Shown here: one piece after another, positions 44,201 through 52,465 of the stretch
Layout: every line of letters begins with the position of its first letter
Numbering within the stretch: position 1 is the first letter of the stretch
NCBI RefSeq assembly: GCF_007846095.1
Contig: NZ_VOEI01000002.1
Coordinates: forward strand, 806,001 to 870,000
DNA length: 64,000 nucleotides
Source of the DNA: Mucilaginibacter achroorhodeus
GTDB taxonomy: Bacteria > Bacteroidota > Bacteroidia > Sphingobacteriales > Sphingobacteriaceae
Direction of reading: 5' to 3'
Position numbers and translations under genes: made by a program
Notes under the pieces: generated by a model
The model's database searches: none
Told to the model about the DNA's origin: nothing
Seen by the model: the letters and a program-made list of their open reading frames with translations, nothing else

Positions 44201-44254
44201 AAACAGGCAAGTTATAGCAAGAAAACAAAATGCGAGTAAGTGTTTAAATTGCAT
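41225..44254 (-). CDS. SusC/RagA-family TonB-dependent transporter (second system)
   Basis: The 1009-residue protein has a signal peptide ending PAMA and an N-terminal carboxypeptidase-regulatory-like domain (ITGKVTDKKDNSPLIGVSV). The TonB-box region is LSEVVVIGYGTQRVKD. A plug follows with VVDGIPLDNSG and the SusC motif AIYGSRGANGVILITT, then a long barrel ending ARIFTLGLNASF. It should import a surface-bound nutrient with the next-encoded SusD. It is preceded by 443 bp of AT-rich leader and, beyond that, a SusR-like regulator gene on the same strand. The first SusC of this window differs throughout, so cargo probably differs. Confidence 0.95.
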   Translation of the reverse strand: MQFKHLLAFCFLAITCLFVQPAMAQNKTITGKVTDKKDNSPLIGVSVGAPGGVGTLTGVDGSFKLSVPAGVTSLNFSYIGFKPLTVAINGQTSLNVSLESASTNLSEVVVIGYGTQRVKDATGSVASLSPKDFNKGVIATPDQLLQGRISGVQVTPSSGEPGAASTINIRGAGSIRAGDGPLYVVDGIPLDNSGATAGGYGVGAGSSTARNPLAFLNPNDIENISVLKDASSAAIYGSRGANGVILITTKKGRKGQGVQFSASTSLANTASRYDLLGRDEFLKAVAAVGSNAAPASEGGIDYGGNTDWQKQIFRTAISQNYNVSFGGGNNTGNYRASVGYDDQQGVVKNSALKRLNARFNGGQSFFNDRLKFELQSTFSNVKDQFAPISDNAGFNGSLIGAAIQLNPTVPVFDDQGRYFNLNGYEAGFPKGNTFRNPVSLLNQIDDRDNVNRYLNNLSMTVKLFEGLSYKGNIGADISRGLRKTFYDPNVIGYTDAIGIRQVNYPSPTGNGTAIYQYGQTTNWTTEHTLNYDKKWKDNSSLTVLAGYSYQTFRRENYNEFGFKTGTAGKLVKDINDFQQHTPYPVGDTATYRLQSYFARVNYSYKDRYIITGTIRRDGSSKFGTNHKYGNFPAAAVKWRISNEDFMPKGGFFDDLALRVNWGKTGNQEFPPYLSKTVKQLQDFGGNSVARLYQGNDDLKWQSNITYGAGLDFTFLKGRVSGSVDYFNKSVNDLLFLQDIAQPSFSTRVYVNLPAKVENKGVEFNVNVAAVQSKEFTWDIAYNMSFIKSTVSNFKGRQIVTGNIDGQGLSGAYSQAIVDGYPLFTFNVPNYAGLDANGFGIYPQGIDVLTLQGSPNPKFTAGLTNSFGYRNWTFSFFLNAATGFQIYNNTANAFFYKGNLVSGRNVTKAVAATNENPLNSGEVSTRFLEKGDFLRLSNATLGYTFNLNQSVFKSFRLSLTGQNLFLITKYSGLDPEINTDKQRNDVASRGIDYTAYPKARIFTLGLNASF

Positions 44255-44697
44255 AGTTTGTGGTTTAATTAATAATTGGTTATATAAAGATCTTTATACA
44301 AGCGCGTGTTTTTAACGGTTACATCAAGCACCGCACCTATGCGGTAAAACCGCCCGGTACGTTTCGCCGCAATTCGGCCTGATAAATTAATTTTACTAAA
44401 TAATTGGTCTATAATTGAAGCGATTGGTCGCTTTAATGAAAACACGTTTTAAGAATACTTATTAAAACACCTTTTCTATATACAAATATGTAGCTCCTTT
44501 TCCTGATAAACTATAGCCAACCCTTCTTTGAAAAAAAATATAACTTTTTTGTTACTTAATATACTGATTTTTAAATACTTAATATTTATAAACACATGAA
44601 AAATATAAGCGTTTATGAACCAAAAAAGGCTTTTTTTAAAGAAAAATGAGGCTTAAATAGTTATTAAAGTAACAGAAATGCTACAATTTTGAATGCG
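44255..44697. other. Long AT-rich leader region upstream of the second susC
   Basis: No gene is seen in these 443 bp. A hairpin pairs ATTGAAGCGA (44414-44423) with TCGCTTTAAT (44428-44437) around loop TTGG. Several A/T runs occur, but I found no TAnnTTTG box in the susC direction. A promoter and regulator sites must lie here, but I cannot place them. Confidence 0.5.
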
Positions 44698-46317
44698 TTA
44701 TTCAATGCTATCTACTGCTTTGATATCCATTATCCGTTGTTCAAATAATTCCGGATTTTTTGCTTTGGCTTTAATGCGCATTTTATAAACGTAGATGGTG
44801 TTTACCGAGTATTCGAGTATTTTGGCTATTGTTTCGTTATCGCTGATGCCCATGCGGATGAGTGCAAATATCCTTAGGTCGGTATTCAATACCTCGTGCT
44901 CATGCGGCCATATCTGATCTTTCTCTTCAAACTGAGAATTAAAAACGGCAACAAAATTTGGGAAGATCTTAAGGAATATATGGTCGAAGCTGTGGTATAA
45001 TGCTTCGCGCTCTTTTTTAATATTTACACCGTTGATAATTGCACGTATCTCGTCATATTTTTTGATGGAAAGCTTGGTTTCTACCGATACCTTAAGTTTT
45101 TCTATGTTAAGTATATAACCGGATATGATCTTAAAAAACTGCCCTATGTATTCTTCTTTTATCCTCGTATCCTCAACCAATTGATTATTTACACTTTTCA
45201 GGAGTTCATTCTTCTCTTCGATTATACGCTCTTTTTGCTTTAGCTTCTTTAACTGGCTGTATATCATCAACAGGAAAATGATAACCATCGATGCAAGCGC
45301 CGCTATCGCCCCCAAATAAGCAAGTATTGTTCTTTTCTCACTTTCGGTATTATTTAACTCCTCGGCAGCAACTACTGGCAGTATGGCACCTATTTGTATT
45401 TTACGTTGCCTTGCACCGTAATAGTCGGCATCGGCTTTGGCTAACTGTATAAACTCATAAGCATCTTTTACGTTGCCTGCCTTATAAAGCTGTTCGGCAA
45501 GCGTGAAAAGCGCTACCGTCTCTTTAGTAGAAGACCGCACATCTGCGATTGCCGATCGCAAAAGCATCTCCAAACCTTTCTCCTTTTCGCCATTGCTAAC
45601 ATATATTAAACCCAGCGAACAAGTTATCATGGCCCTAAAATGCATGGATATGGGGACGTTAGGTGCAACCAGCTTCCCTAATTCAGCAGAACCCTTTGCA
45701 TTATCGTTATTGCCAATATGTTTTAACCCTTTGTAGTAAATATTTTCTGCCGAACCGGGCGCAGTTAAATTTATGGCGGAATCTATGTAGGCGTTGGCCG
45801 CTTTAATGTAGTCTGGAGTAAAATACTTATCACTATTATACTTGGCCAGATCGCTGTTACAGCGGTACATGATAAAATAATACTCCTTACGCATGCTATC
45901 ACTAAGCAAACCGGAGTTTATCATTCGCATACTATCAAAGGTCTCTTTGAACATGCCTGATGAAAGCAGGATAAACCCAAGCTTTATTTGGCTGTAGTAA
46001 GCCCTGGACATATCATTAATGGAGGTACTGATGTCCCTTAACTTGTTTACGTAAACGTATGCCGAATCATACTGGTAAGATTTGTACTCCTCATATAAAG
46101 CCAACGCCAGGTTATATTGCTTAAGATGGTCGGTTATCGAGGTCTGTTCATATTGCTTTCTTAGTTTTTCGATCCGGGCTTCTTTAGCGTCGTCATACGC
46201 TTTCTTTTTGCCCAGTTCATTTTTAAGTACTTTAAGCAAACTATCTGCATGCTGGCAGTATGCCATTACAGGAGTAACAAGAGATGCAACAAGTAATAAC
46301 CTGAAAAACAGTTTCAT
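44698..46317 (-). CDS. SusR-like membrane regulator (DUF6377 type: TPR sensor, membrane helix, helix-turn-helix)
   Basis: I use the ATG at 46317, which begins a signal peptide (MKLFFRLLLVASLVTPVMA); the frame to 46473 is longer but unconvincing. The 539-residue protein has a periplasmic helical TPR-like part to about residue 325 and one membrane segment at about 331-353. A coiled coil follows at about 355-395, and then a cytosolic end with a LuxR/helix-turn-helix-like block, FALIRMGISDNETIAKILEY then SVNTIYVYKMRIKAK. This plan fits membrane regulators that sense a glycan product in the periplasm and switch on adjacent susCD genes, which start 443 bp downstream. Confidence 0.85.
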   Translation of the reverse strand: MKLFFRLLLVASLVTPVMAYCQHADSLLKVLKNELGKKKAYDDAKEARIEKLRKQYEQTSITDHLKQYNLALALYEEYKSYQYDSAYVYVNKLRDISTSINDMSRAYYSQIKLGFILLSSGMFKETFDSMRMINSGLLSDSMRKEYYFIMYRCNSDLAKYNSDKYFTPDYIKAANAYIDSAINLTAPGSAENIYYKGLKHIGNNDNAKGSAELGKLVAPNVPISMHFRAMITCSLGLIYVSNGEKEKGLEMLLRSAIADVRSSTKETVALFTLAEQLYKAGNVKDAYEFIQLAKADADYYGARQRKIQIGAILPVVAAEELNNTESEKRTILAYLGAIAALASMVIIFLLMIYSQLKKLKQKERIIEEKNELLKSVNNQLVEDTRIKEEYIGQFFKIISGYILNIEKLKVSVETKLSIKKYDEIRAIINGVNIKKEREALYHSFDHIFLKIFPNFVAVFNSQFEEKDQIWPHEHEVLNTDLRIFALIRMGISDNETIAKILEYSVNTIYVYKMRIKAKAKNPELFEQRIMDIKAVDSIE

Positions 46318-46439
46318 ATATATAATTGGCGGCGGAAAGTAATATCTGCGTTTAAATGGTTGCAAACGGCATTTCCCAATCGTAATAATAACAAATCTGC
46401 CCCGAATTAATTCACAACAAAACGTTTTTATTAAAAAGT

Positions 46440-46478
46440 AAATAAAAAGGCCTGTGCCTTTCAAATTAGGCACAGGCC
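46440..46478 (-). terminator. Intrinsic terminator after apt
   Basis: GGCCTGTGCCT (46449-46459) pairs perfectly with AGGCACAGGCC (46468-46478). On the minus strand TTTTTATT follows. It ends the comEA-like/apt unit. Confidence 0.9.
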
Positions 46479-46528
46479 ACTATCATGGTTGTTAAGATTA
46501 TAGTAATTTCAATTGCCAGGCTTAGCGA

Positions 46529-47056
46529 TTAGTAATCCGCAAGTATGATTATGTCATCACTTATCGGTTCAATCTTTTCGCGGCCTTTTAAAAAGCTTAA
46601 ACCTACTACAAAGCTAAAACCGGCCACCTCGCCACCCATTTCTTTAATAAGTTCGCTGGTTGCGGTAACGGTGCCACCGGTGGCCAGCAGGTCGTCATGT
46701 ATCAGTATCCTATCACCTTTTTGAAAAGCATCGGTATGTATCTCAATGGTAGCCGTGCCGTACTCTAACTCATAAACTTTTTGGTTTACCGAATACGGCA
46801 GTTTACCCGCCTTGCGCACCGGAATAAACGGTACACCCAGCTTTGTTGCCAACGATAAACCAAACAAGAAACCACGGCTTTCTACACCGGCAACGGCATC
46901 AATGCCCATATCTTTCACCTTCTCTGTAAACGCGCTATTAATATTTTCACAAAGCACCGGGTCCTTAAGTATTGGGGTTATGTCTTTAAAAATTATTCCC
47001 GGCTTCGGAAAATCAGGTATGTCGCGGATAGCTGCCTTTATCTGTTGTTCTATCAT
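46529..47056 (-). CDS. apt: Adenine phosphoribosyltransferase
   Basis: The 175-residue protein is full length for the family. The PRPP-binding motif is ILIHDDLLATGGT, and the N-terminal IRDIPDFPKPGIIFKDITP is diagnostic of Apt. The AGVESRGFLFG block is also intact. It makes AMP from adenine and PRPP in the cytosol. Its start overlaps the upstream comEA-like stop by ATGA, so translation is probably coupled. A strong terminator lies 50 bp downstream. Confidence 0.97.
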   Translation of the reverse strand: MIEQQIKAAIRDIPDFPKPGIIFKDITPILKDPVLCENINSAFTEKVKDMGIDAVAGVESRGFLFGLSLATKLGVPFIPVRKAGKLPYSVNQKVYELEYGTATIEIHTDAFQKGDRILIHDDLLATGGTVTATSELIKEMGGEVAGFSFVVGLSFLKGREKIEPISDDIIILADY

Positions 47057-47880
47057 TTAAAAACTAAATAAGGTTCAATTTTACGCAAAATTTGGGCATC
47101 TATAATGGCAATATTGCTTAAATCATCCATCCCGCTGTAATTCCCATGCTGGGTTCGATATTCGATAATGGCATTAACTTGTTTGTAGTTAAGGTATGGC
47201 ATCAATCTTAATTGATCAAAGGTTATAGTGTTAATATTGATCTTGCGTACCTTCTTCGGTTCAACCTTTACCTGGTTTTTTATCTCCGCGTACTTCAGCT
47301 CATCAAGCCCATACACCTCTTTCAACTGCTCTTCGTTTACAAAGCCTCCTAAGCGCTGCCTGTAATTGATAATGCGCTTGGCAAAGGCGGGACCAATGCC
47401 CTCTAAATTTGTAAGTCTGGCAGAGTCTGCTGAATTAAGTTCAACTATGCCTGCGGGCTTGGCTGTTTCTTTATCTATGATAATAAACGGGGCCAGTCGG
47501 GCGTAATCAACCTTGGTTAAACCATAGATCTTTTGCAGGTCCTCCGCCTTACGGAAGTGACCGCCTTTAGTGGTGTAGTTTTTGAGGATCTGCGCCTGTT
47601 TTGCAGTTAAGCCAAGTTTTTGCCAATCGGCATAAGTGGCACTATTGGGGTCAAATTTAAATAAGGCTGTGGGTGTGGCAGCTTTCTTTTTTTGAGGATT
47701 TGCCTTTTCAAGTTCGGCCACAGCGGCTGCAAAGGCCTTTTCATTAATTGTAGTATCTTTGTGGAAGCCTTGATAAATGTATGGCGCTGCTAAGACCAAC
47801 GCTATTATTATCAGCAATATCAACAAACCGTTCCATTCTTTTTTTGTGATGGAAAATTGCTCCTTAAGCTGCGGTTTCAT
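47053..47880 (-). CDS. ComEA-like helix-hairpin-helix protein
   Basis: The 275-residue protein has one N-terminal membrane segment (LLILLIIIALVLAAPYIY). Three helix-hairpin-helix units follow: LQKIYGLTKVDYARLAPF, then LNSADSARLTNLEGIGPAFA, then ININTITFDQLRLMPYL with VNAIIEYRTQHG. The middle unit is the ComEA signature. ComEA binds DNA outside the inner membrane during natural uptake; here the N-terminal anchor fits that place. Bacteroidota often carry such multi-unit versions whose role in DNA uptake is untested. Its last bases overlap apt. Confidence 0.88.
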   Translation of the reverse strand: MKPQLKEQFSITKKEWNGLLILLIIIALVLAAPYIYQGFHKDTTINEKAFAAAVAELEKANPQKKKAATPTALFKFDPNSATYADWQKLGLTAKQAQILKNYTTKGGHFRKAEDLQKIYGLTKVDYARLAPFIIIDKETAKPAGIVELNSADSARLTNLEGIGPAFAKRIINYRQRLGGFVNEEQLKEVYGLDELKYAEIKNQVKVEPKKVRKININTITFDQLRLMPYLNYKQVNAIIEYRTQHGNYSGMDDLSNIAIIDAQILRKIEPYLVFK

Positions 47881-47949
47881 GTATTGTATAAGGTTAATAA
47901 GCCGTTAAAATAGTAATTTTAAGATATTTTTAAGCGTTACCCCTAACAA

Positions 47950-49704
47950 ATGAAAATAATAACCACCGAAGAGTTTGCTAAAGCCACTAAACTGGATAAA
48001 CTGAAAATGCCCGGGCTGGCAGCGCTGTTGATGGAAGTGATGAAGATAAACCAGGTTAATGAGCTTTTTGCTCAGGCACAACCTAAACAAGGCCCCGAAT
48101 TTGTGGATGCCATTTTAAAAGGTTGCGGTATCACCATTGATTTTGATGAAAGCGAATTAAAACACCTGCCCAAAGAAGGTGCCTTTATAGCCATTGCCAA
48201 TCACCCTTATGGTGGTATCGAAGGTATGGTATTGCTTAAAATATTAACCATGGCACGCAGTGATGCTAAGTTAATGGCTAACTTTATCCTTAAAAAGATA
48301 CCCAACCTGGCTGATTATTTTGTGGCCGTAAACCCCTTTGAGAATGTAGAACATTCATCAAGCATCAGCGGATTAAAGACCACTTTAGAGCTGTTGAACA
48401 ACGGCACACCTATCGGTATTTTTCCTGCCGGTGAGGTTTCTACATTTAAGGTAGAGAAACGTGAGGTTACAGACAGGTTGTGGCACCCGGTTGTTGGCAA
48501 GATCATCGCTAAAGCAAAAGTACCCGTTGTGCCTATTTACTTTCATGGCAACAATGGCCTGCTGTTTAACCTGCTGAGCATGATACACCCTACCCTGCGT
48601 ACGGCTAAGCTACCATCAGAGTTATTTAACAAACAGGGCCATACCATTAAGCTGCGTATTGGCAAGCCTATAAAGTTTAATGACATACCTGATAACAACA
48701 ACAGTGGCAAGATATTAAACTACCTGCGCGCCAAAACTTACGCCCTTGGTGCCGGTTTGGAAGAGGAAAAAAAGATCTTTAACCCTCGTAATCTTTTTAA
48801 GATTAAGAAACTGCCCGAGGCGATAGTCCCTGAAACACCGGCTGAAAAACTGGAAAAGGAAGTAGAGCCACTGCGCGAGAATTACCGCGTTTGGGTTGAA
48901 AAAAACTACGAGGTTTTTATTGTACCTACGTCAGAGATACCCTGCATCATACGTGAGATAGGCCGTTTACGTGAGATCACCTTCCGGGAGGTTGGAGAAG
49001 GCACCAACAAAGCTACCGACCTGGATGAGTATGATATTTATTATCACCACCTGTTTATTTGGGATACCGAAGGTAAAGCCATTGTAGGCGCATACCGTAT
49101 AGGCCTTGGCGACGAGATTTTCTACAGCGTTGGTAAAAAGGGATTTTATATCAACGAGCTGTTTAAACTGAAGGAGCAATTTACTCCTGTATTAAAAAAG
49201 AGCCTTGAGCTTGGTCGTTCATGGATTCGTAAGGAATACCAGCAAAAGCCGTTGCCATTGTTCCTGCTTTGGAAAGGCATTTTAAAATATTTGATAGATA
49301 ACCCACGCTACCGTTATCTGATAGGGCCGGTAAGTATCAGTAATAATTTTTCTGCGTTCAGTAAATCGCTGATAGTGGATTACATTAACCGCAACCACTT
49401 TGACCATGATATGGCGCAACTGGTTAAGCCCCGTAAAAAATTCAAGGTTAATTTTGAGAACGTAGATACCGATGCACTTATGGCAGCCAGCGATTCATTC
49501 AAAGGCCTTGATGCACTAATATCCGAGGTGGAAACACACAGCATGAAGATACCGGTGTTGCTTCGCCAATATATTGGCCTTAACGCCAAGATCATCAGCT
49601 TTAACATCGACCCCAAATTTGCCGATTGCCTGGATGGCTTCCTGGTTTTAGACCTGCAAAAAGTACCGCAGGACATGTTGGAGAAGTTAGGTAAGAATTT
49701 ATAA
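47950..49704 (+). CDS. Fused PlsC-like and GNAT-like acyltransferase, probable aminolipid synthase (OlsF-like)
   Basis: The 584-residue protein has an N-terminal lysophospholipid-acyltransferase domain (about residues 70-270) with the variant motif IANHPYGGIEG, FPAGEVS and VPVVPIYFHG. The C-terminal half (about 310-560) is an OlsB/hemolysin-type N-acyltransferase: IIREIGRLREITFREVGEGT, then DEYDIYYHHLFIWD, then GAYRIGLGDEI and YINELFKL. This fusion matches bifunctional OlsF enzymes that make ornithine-type lipids, also known in Flavobacteria. The C-terminal half would acylate the amino group and the N-terminal half the hydroxy-acyl chain. Glycine or serine-glycine lipids are alternatives. Confidence 0.88.
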   Translation: MKIITTEEFAKATKLDKLKMPGLAALLMEVMKINQVNELFAQAQPKQGPEFVDAILKGCGITIDFDESELKHLPKEGAFIAIANHPYGGIEGMVLLKILTMARSDAKLMANFILKKIPNLADYFVAVNPFENVEHSSSISGLKTTLELLNNGTPIGIFPAGEVSTFKVEKREVTDRLWHPVVGKIIAKAKVPVVPIYFHGNNGLLFNLLSMIHPTLRTAKLPSELFNKQGHTIKLRIGKPIKFNDIPDNNNSGKILNYLRAKTYALGAGLEEEKKIFNPRNLFKIKKLPEAIVPETPAEKLEKEVEPLRENYRVWVEKNYEVFIVPTSEIPCIIREIGRLREITFREVGEGTNKATDLDEYDIYYHHLFIWDTEGKAIVGAYRIGLGDEIFYSVGKKGFYINELFKLKEQFTPVLKKSLELGRSWIRKEYQQKPLPLFLLWKGILKYLIDNPRYRYLIGPVSISNNFSAFSKSLIVDYINRNHFDHDMAQLVKPRKKFKVNFENVDTDALMAASDSFKGLDALISEVETHSMKIPVLLRQYIGLNAKIISFNIDPKFADCLDGFLVLDLQKVPQDMLEKLGKNL

Positions 49705-49745
49705 AACAAGAGAGGCGGTGCAAAATGCATCGCCTCTCTTGTTTT
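49703..49745 (+). terminator. Strong terminator after the acyltransferase gene
   Basis: A 15-bp perfect stem (49703-49717 with 49731-49745), extended inward by four more pairs including one G-T, begins with AAAA and ends with TTTT. It may work in both directions. Confidence 0.9.
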
Positions 49746-49752
49746 ACATTCA

Positions 49753-49837
49753 TGCGAGCGTAGCGTGGCAATCTCCAAGGACCAGCATCGGGTCTGCCTA
49801 TGAGATTGCCGCGTCGCTGCCGCTCCTCGCAATGACA
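49753..49837. repeat. Dispersed palindromic repeat, copy 1
   Basis: An imperfect inverted repeat has arms at 49753-49774 and 49803-49831. The 41-bp right part (49797-49837) is repeated at 62411-62451 with one mismatch. It is non-coding and REP- or MITE-like. Confidence 0.75.
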
Positions 49838-49858
49838 TTGTCGGTAAGATAAGTCTTA

Positions 49859-50989
49859 TTATACCCTTATATAGATCTTCTTCTCATCCAATATCTTACC
49901 TACACACCAGCATATCAGCATATAGCATACAGCGAACAGCAATGAGCCTATTGCGCCGGGGGCTATCTTTTGGAAGAAAACATTGTTTACCCACCCTACT
50001 GCATTAGTGTCGCCAACTTTTATCATCCACAAAGAGATGATCAAGACCTCAGATAAAATATAGATAGCCAGTGGGTTTTTACCTACCGTAGTAAAGAACG
50101 ATGTCCACTTGCCCCTGCTTGCCCGTACTTCTACCAGGTAGATGAGCGCTGAAATGATAACCATATCTAACCCGGTTGTAAGCAGTGTGAAAGGGCTTGT
50201 CCAAAGTTTTTTACCGATCGGGAAAACCATGCCCCAGCAAAGCGCCAGGAATATGAATAATGCGCCCATTAAAGTTAAACGGGCAATGGTTTCGTAACTT
50301 TTACCTTTTTCCTGGATAAATTTACCTGCGTAGTACCCTACAATAACATTAACAATTGCCGGTAAAGTGCTTAATATCCCTTCAGGATCAAAAGGAACAC
50401 CTTCCCCGTGATAAAGGTGATCATCACCCATTACAAACTTATCCAGGTAAGTACCTGCGTTTGTCAGCATACCGAAAGGTGCCGATGGATCGCCGTAAAT
50501 AAGCAGCAATACCCAATAGCCAACCAGTAAAAACGCGCTGATGATAAATATGGAAGTGCGGTTCTTTACAAAGTAGATAATTAACGACGCAAAAATGTAA
50601 CATAAGCCGATGCGCTGCAGTACACCTAAAATACGTGTATGGCTTATCGGCCTAAAAACCCATCCTTCAGGGGTATGGTTAAAGAACGGGAACCATGACA
50701 TCAGATAGCCGATAAGGCATATTAATAGCCCTCGCTTTAATATCCGGTAGATAACATCACCGGTGCTCAGGTTGTCAAACTTTTTCATGGTAAAGCTCAT
50801 GGCATTACCTACCGCAAACAAGAACGACGGGAAAACCAGGTCGGTAGGTGTAAAACCAAACCAGGCGGCGTGCTCAAGCGGTGAAAAAGGCGTTGCCCCG
50901 CTACCGGGCGTATTAACAATGATCATGAAACAAATGGTCATTCCGCGGAATACATCCAGCGCGAGAAACCGTTCGGGCTTGTGGGTCAT
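49859..50989 (-). CDS. HGSNAT/DUF5009-like membrane acyltransferase-family protein
   Basis: The 376-residue protein has about ten hydrophobic segments. The first block, RFLALDVFRGMTICFMIIVN, and the second, TPTDLVFPSFLFAVGNAMSF, are the signatures of the heparan-alpha-glucosaminide N-acetyltransferase-like family in bacteria. Family members may acetylate amino sugars across the membrane, but most bacterial ones are uncharacterised. The gene is alone, preceded by the repeat at 49753 on its 3' side. Confidence 0.88.
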   Translation of the reverse strand: MTHKPERFLALDVFRGMTICFMIIVNTPGSGATPFSPLEHAAWFGFTPTDLVFPSFLFAVGNAMSFTMKKFDNLSTGDVIYRILKRGLLICLIGYLMSWFPFFNHTPEGWVFRPISHTRILGVLQRIGLCYIFASLIIYFVKNRTSIFIISAFLLVGYWVLLLIYGDPSAPFGMLTNAGTYLDKFVMGDDHLYHGEGVPFDPEGILSTLPAIVNVIVGYYAGKFIQEKGKSYETIARLTLMGALFIFLALCWGMVFPIGKKLWTSPFTLLTTGLDMVIISALIYLVEVRASRGKWTSFFTTVGKNPLAIYILSEVLIISLWMIKVGDTNAVGWVNNVFFQKIAPGAIGSLLFAVCYMLICWCVGKILDEKKIYIRV

Positions 50990-51139
50990 AGTGGGTACAA
51001 TAATTTATAACAGGGTAAGCAATTGGTATCACAATATATGATTTAATCCTGCTGACTGCAACTTACTTTATAAACTTTTTTAAGAAGTTTATAAACCCTA
51101 TCTCTCGGCAAATGTTACTATTTTTGAACGATGCTCACC

Positions 51140-51403
51140 ATGACCAACCATACGCTTGAGAAATTGGAGCTACTGCTGAAAAGCAGCGGTTACAAGGTGA
51201 GGTATGAAAAGGGCAATTTTAAAACCAACGCCTGCCTGCTGCAGAACAGCAAGGTGGTAATGGTGAACAAATTTGCCAACCTGGAAAGTAAAATTGCTGC
51301 GGTGGCAGAGCTTGCCCGCACGCTGGAGATAGATTACAACTTGCTCGACGATAAACAAGCTGCATTTTTACACCAACTTAAACAAACCCAACTGCAGCTG
51401 TGA
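51140..51403 (+). CDS. Small conserved protein coupled to an MBL hydrolase gene
   Basis: I prefer the ATG at 51140; an in-frame ATG at 51131 would lie only 4 bp after a TATTTTTG promoter-like box at 51119-51126. The 87-residue protein (TLEKLELLLKSSGYKVRYEK, then GNFKTNACLLQNSKVVMVN) has no family I recognise. Its stop overlaps the GTG start of the hydrolase as GTGA, so the two are translated together. Confidence 0.75.
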   Translation: MTNHTLEKLELLLKSSGYKVRYEKGNFKTNACLLQNSKVVMVNKFANLESKIAAVAELARTLEIDYNLLDDKQAAFLHQLKQTQLQL

Positions 51404-52161
51404 TAATCACTTTTTTAGGAACCGGAACCTCGCAGGGTGTACCCGTTATAGCCTGCACTTGCGACGTATGCCTGTCTGCAGACAAGCACGACAAGCGCCT
51501 GCGCACCTCTATTATGATAGAAGCCGAGGATAAAACGATCGTAATAGATTCCGGACCAGATTTCAGATACCAGATGTTGCGTGAGCATGTAATGACGTTG
51601 GATGCTATTGTATTTACCCATGAACATAAAGACCATGTGGCAGGCATGGATGATATACGCGCGTTTAATTATAAACAGCAAAAGGCTATTGATATTTACG
51701 CTACCGAGCGTGTGCAGCAAGGCCTAAGGCGGGAGTTTTCGTACATCTTTGATAGTTTTAAATACCCCGGCATCCCGCAGGTAGAAATGCACACTATAGA
51801 TAAGGAGACATTCAACATCGGCAGCGTGCATTTTACCCCAATAGAGGTGATGCATTACAAATTGCCGGTTTTGGGCTTCAGGATAAAGGATTTTACCTAC
51901 ATCACTGATGCAAAAACGGTATCAGATACTGAAAAGGAGAAAATAAAAGGCAGTAAAATACTGGTAATAAATGCGCTGCAGAAAGAAAATCACATCTCGC
52001 ATTTTACCCTTGATGAAGCGATAGCCTTTGCAAAAGAAATAGGCGCTGAAAAAACCTATTTCACCCACATCAGCCATCGCCTGGGAAAACATGCCAACGT
52101 AAACCCACTATTACCTGCCGGCATTGAACTGGCTTACGACGGACTTAAAATCGAAATTTAA
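51400..52161 (+). CDS. MBL-fold metallo-hydrolase (PhnP-like)
   Basis: The frame opens at the GTG at 51400, overlapping the previous stop by 4 bases, which decides the start. The 253-residue protein begins ITFLGTGTSQGVPVIACTC. It has the metal motif THEHKDHVAGMDD, the later DAKTVSD and the closing FTHISHRLGKH, all of the metallo-beta-lactamase fold. The CTCDVC cysteines resemble the zinc site of PhnP-type phosphodiesterases. Cytosolic; the substrate is probably a cyclic or small phosphodiester. Its 3' end overlaps the converging DUF3072 gene by 4 bp. Confidence 0.9.
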   Translation: MIITFLGTGTSQGVPVIACTCDVCLSADKHDKRLRTSIMIEAEDKTIVIDSGPDFRYQMLREHVMTLDAIVFTHEHKDHVAGMDDIRAFNYKQQKAIDIYATERVQQGLRREFSYIFDSFKYPGIPQVEMHTIDKETFNIGSVHFTPIEVMHYKLPVLGFRIKDFTYITDAKTVSDTEKEKIKGSKILVINALQKENHISHFTLDEAIAFAKEIGAEKTYFTHISHRLGKHANVNPLLPAGIELAYDGLKIEI

Positions 52162-52412
52162 TCAACATTATTTTCATCTAAACCGCGGCCGGTTTTGTGC
52201 TGCAGTTCTTCAATCCGTTTTGATGCATCTGCCTTGCTCAGCGTTTCGTCAAACTCCTCGCCTGCTTCATCAGACAAAGTTTTAAGGTAAGAGTGCTGTG
52301 CGCCGGTCATCGGTTCGTGCCCGGTTGTCCACTCATCAGGGTCTTTAACTGTATTTGATCCCTTTATGCCATTATCAAATTCTTCGTTGGTGTTATTTTT
52401 ATCGGTAGCCAT
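52158..52412 (-). CDS. DUF3072-family small protein
   Basis: The 84-residue acidic protein contains the family core EPMTGAQHSYLKTLSDEAGE, then FDETLSKADASKRIEELQHK. No function is known for this family. It is a single gene whose stop overlaps the hydrolase gene by 4 bp on the opposite strand. Confidence 0.85.
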   Translation of the reverse strand: MATDKNNTNEEFDNGIKGSNTVKDPDEWTTGHEPMTGAQHSYLKTLSDEAGEEFDETLSKADASKRIEELQHKTGRGLDENNVD

Positions 52413-52465
52413 AACAAATCGTTTTTATTAAATAACCTGTTCCTTAGCTAATTGTTTTAGCAATC

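Noticed and set aside
46440..46478. Purine riboswitch near apt
   Set aside because: The hairpin lies after the apt stop and is followed by a T-run, so it is a terminator.
49380..49838. A 152-residue minus-strand frame
   Set aside because: It starts in the dispersed palindromic repeat and runs antisense inside the acyltransferase gene. It is the translation of a repeat, not a gene.
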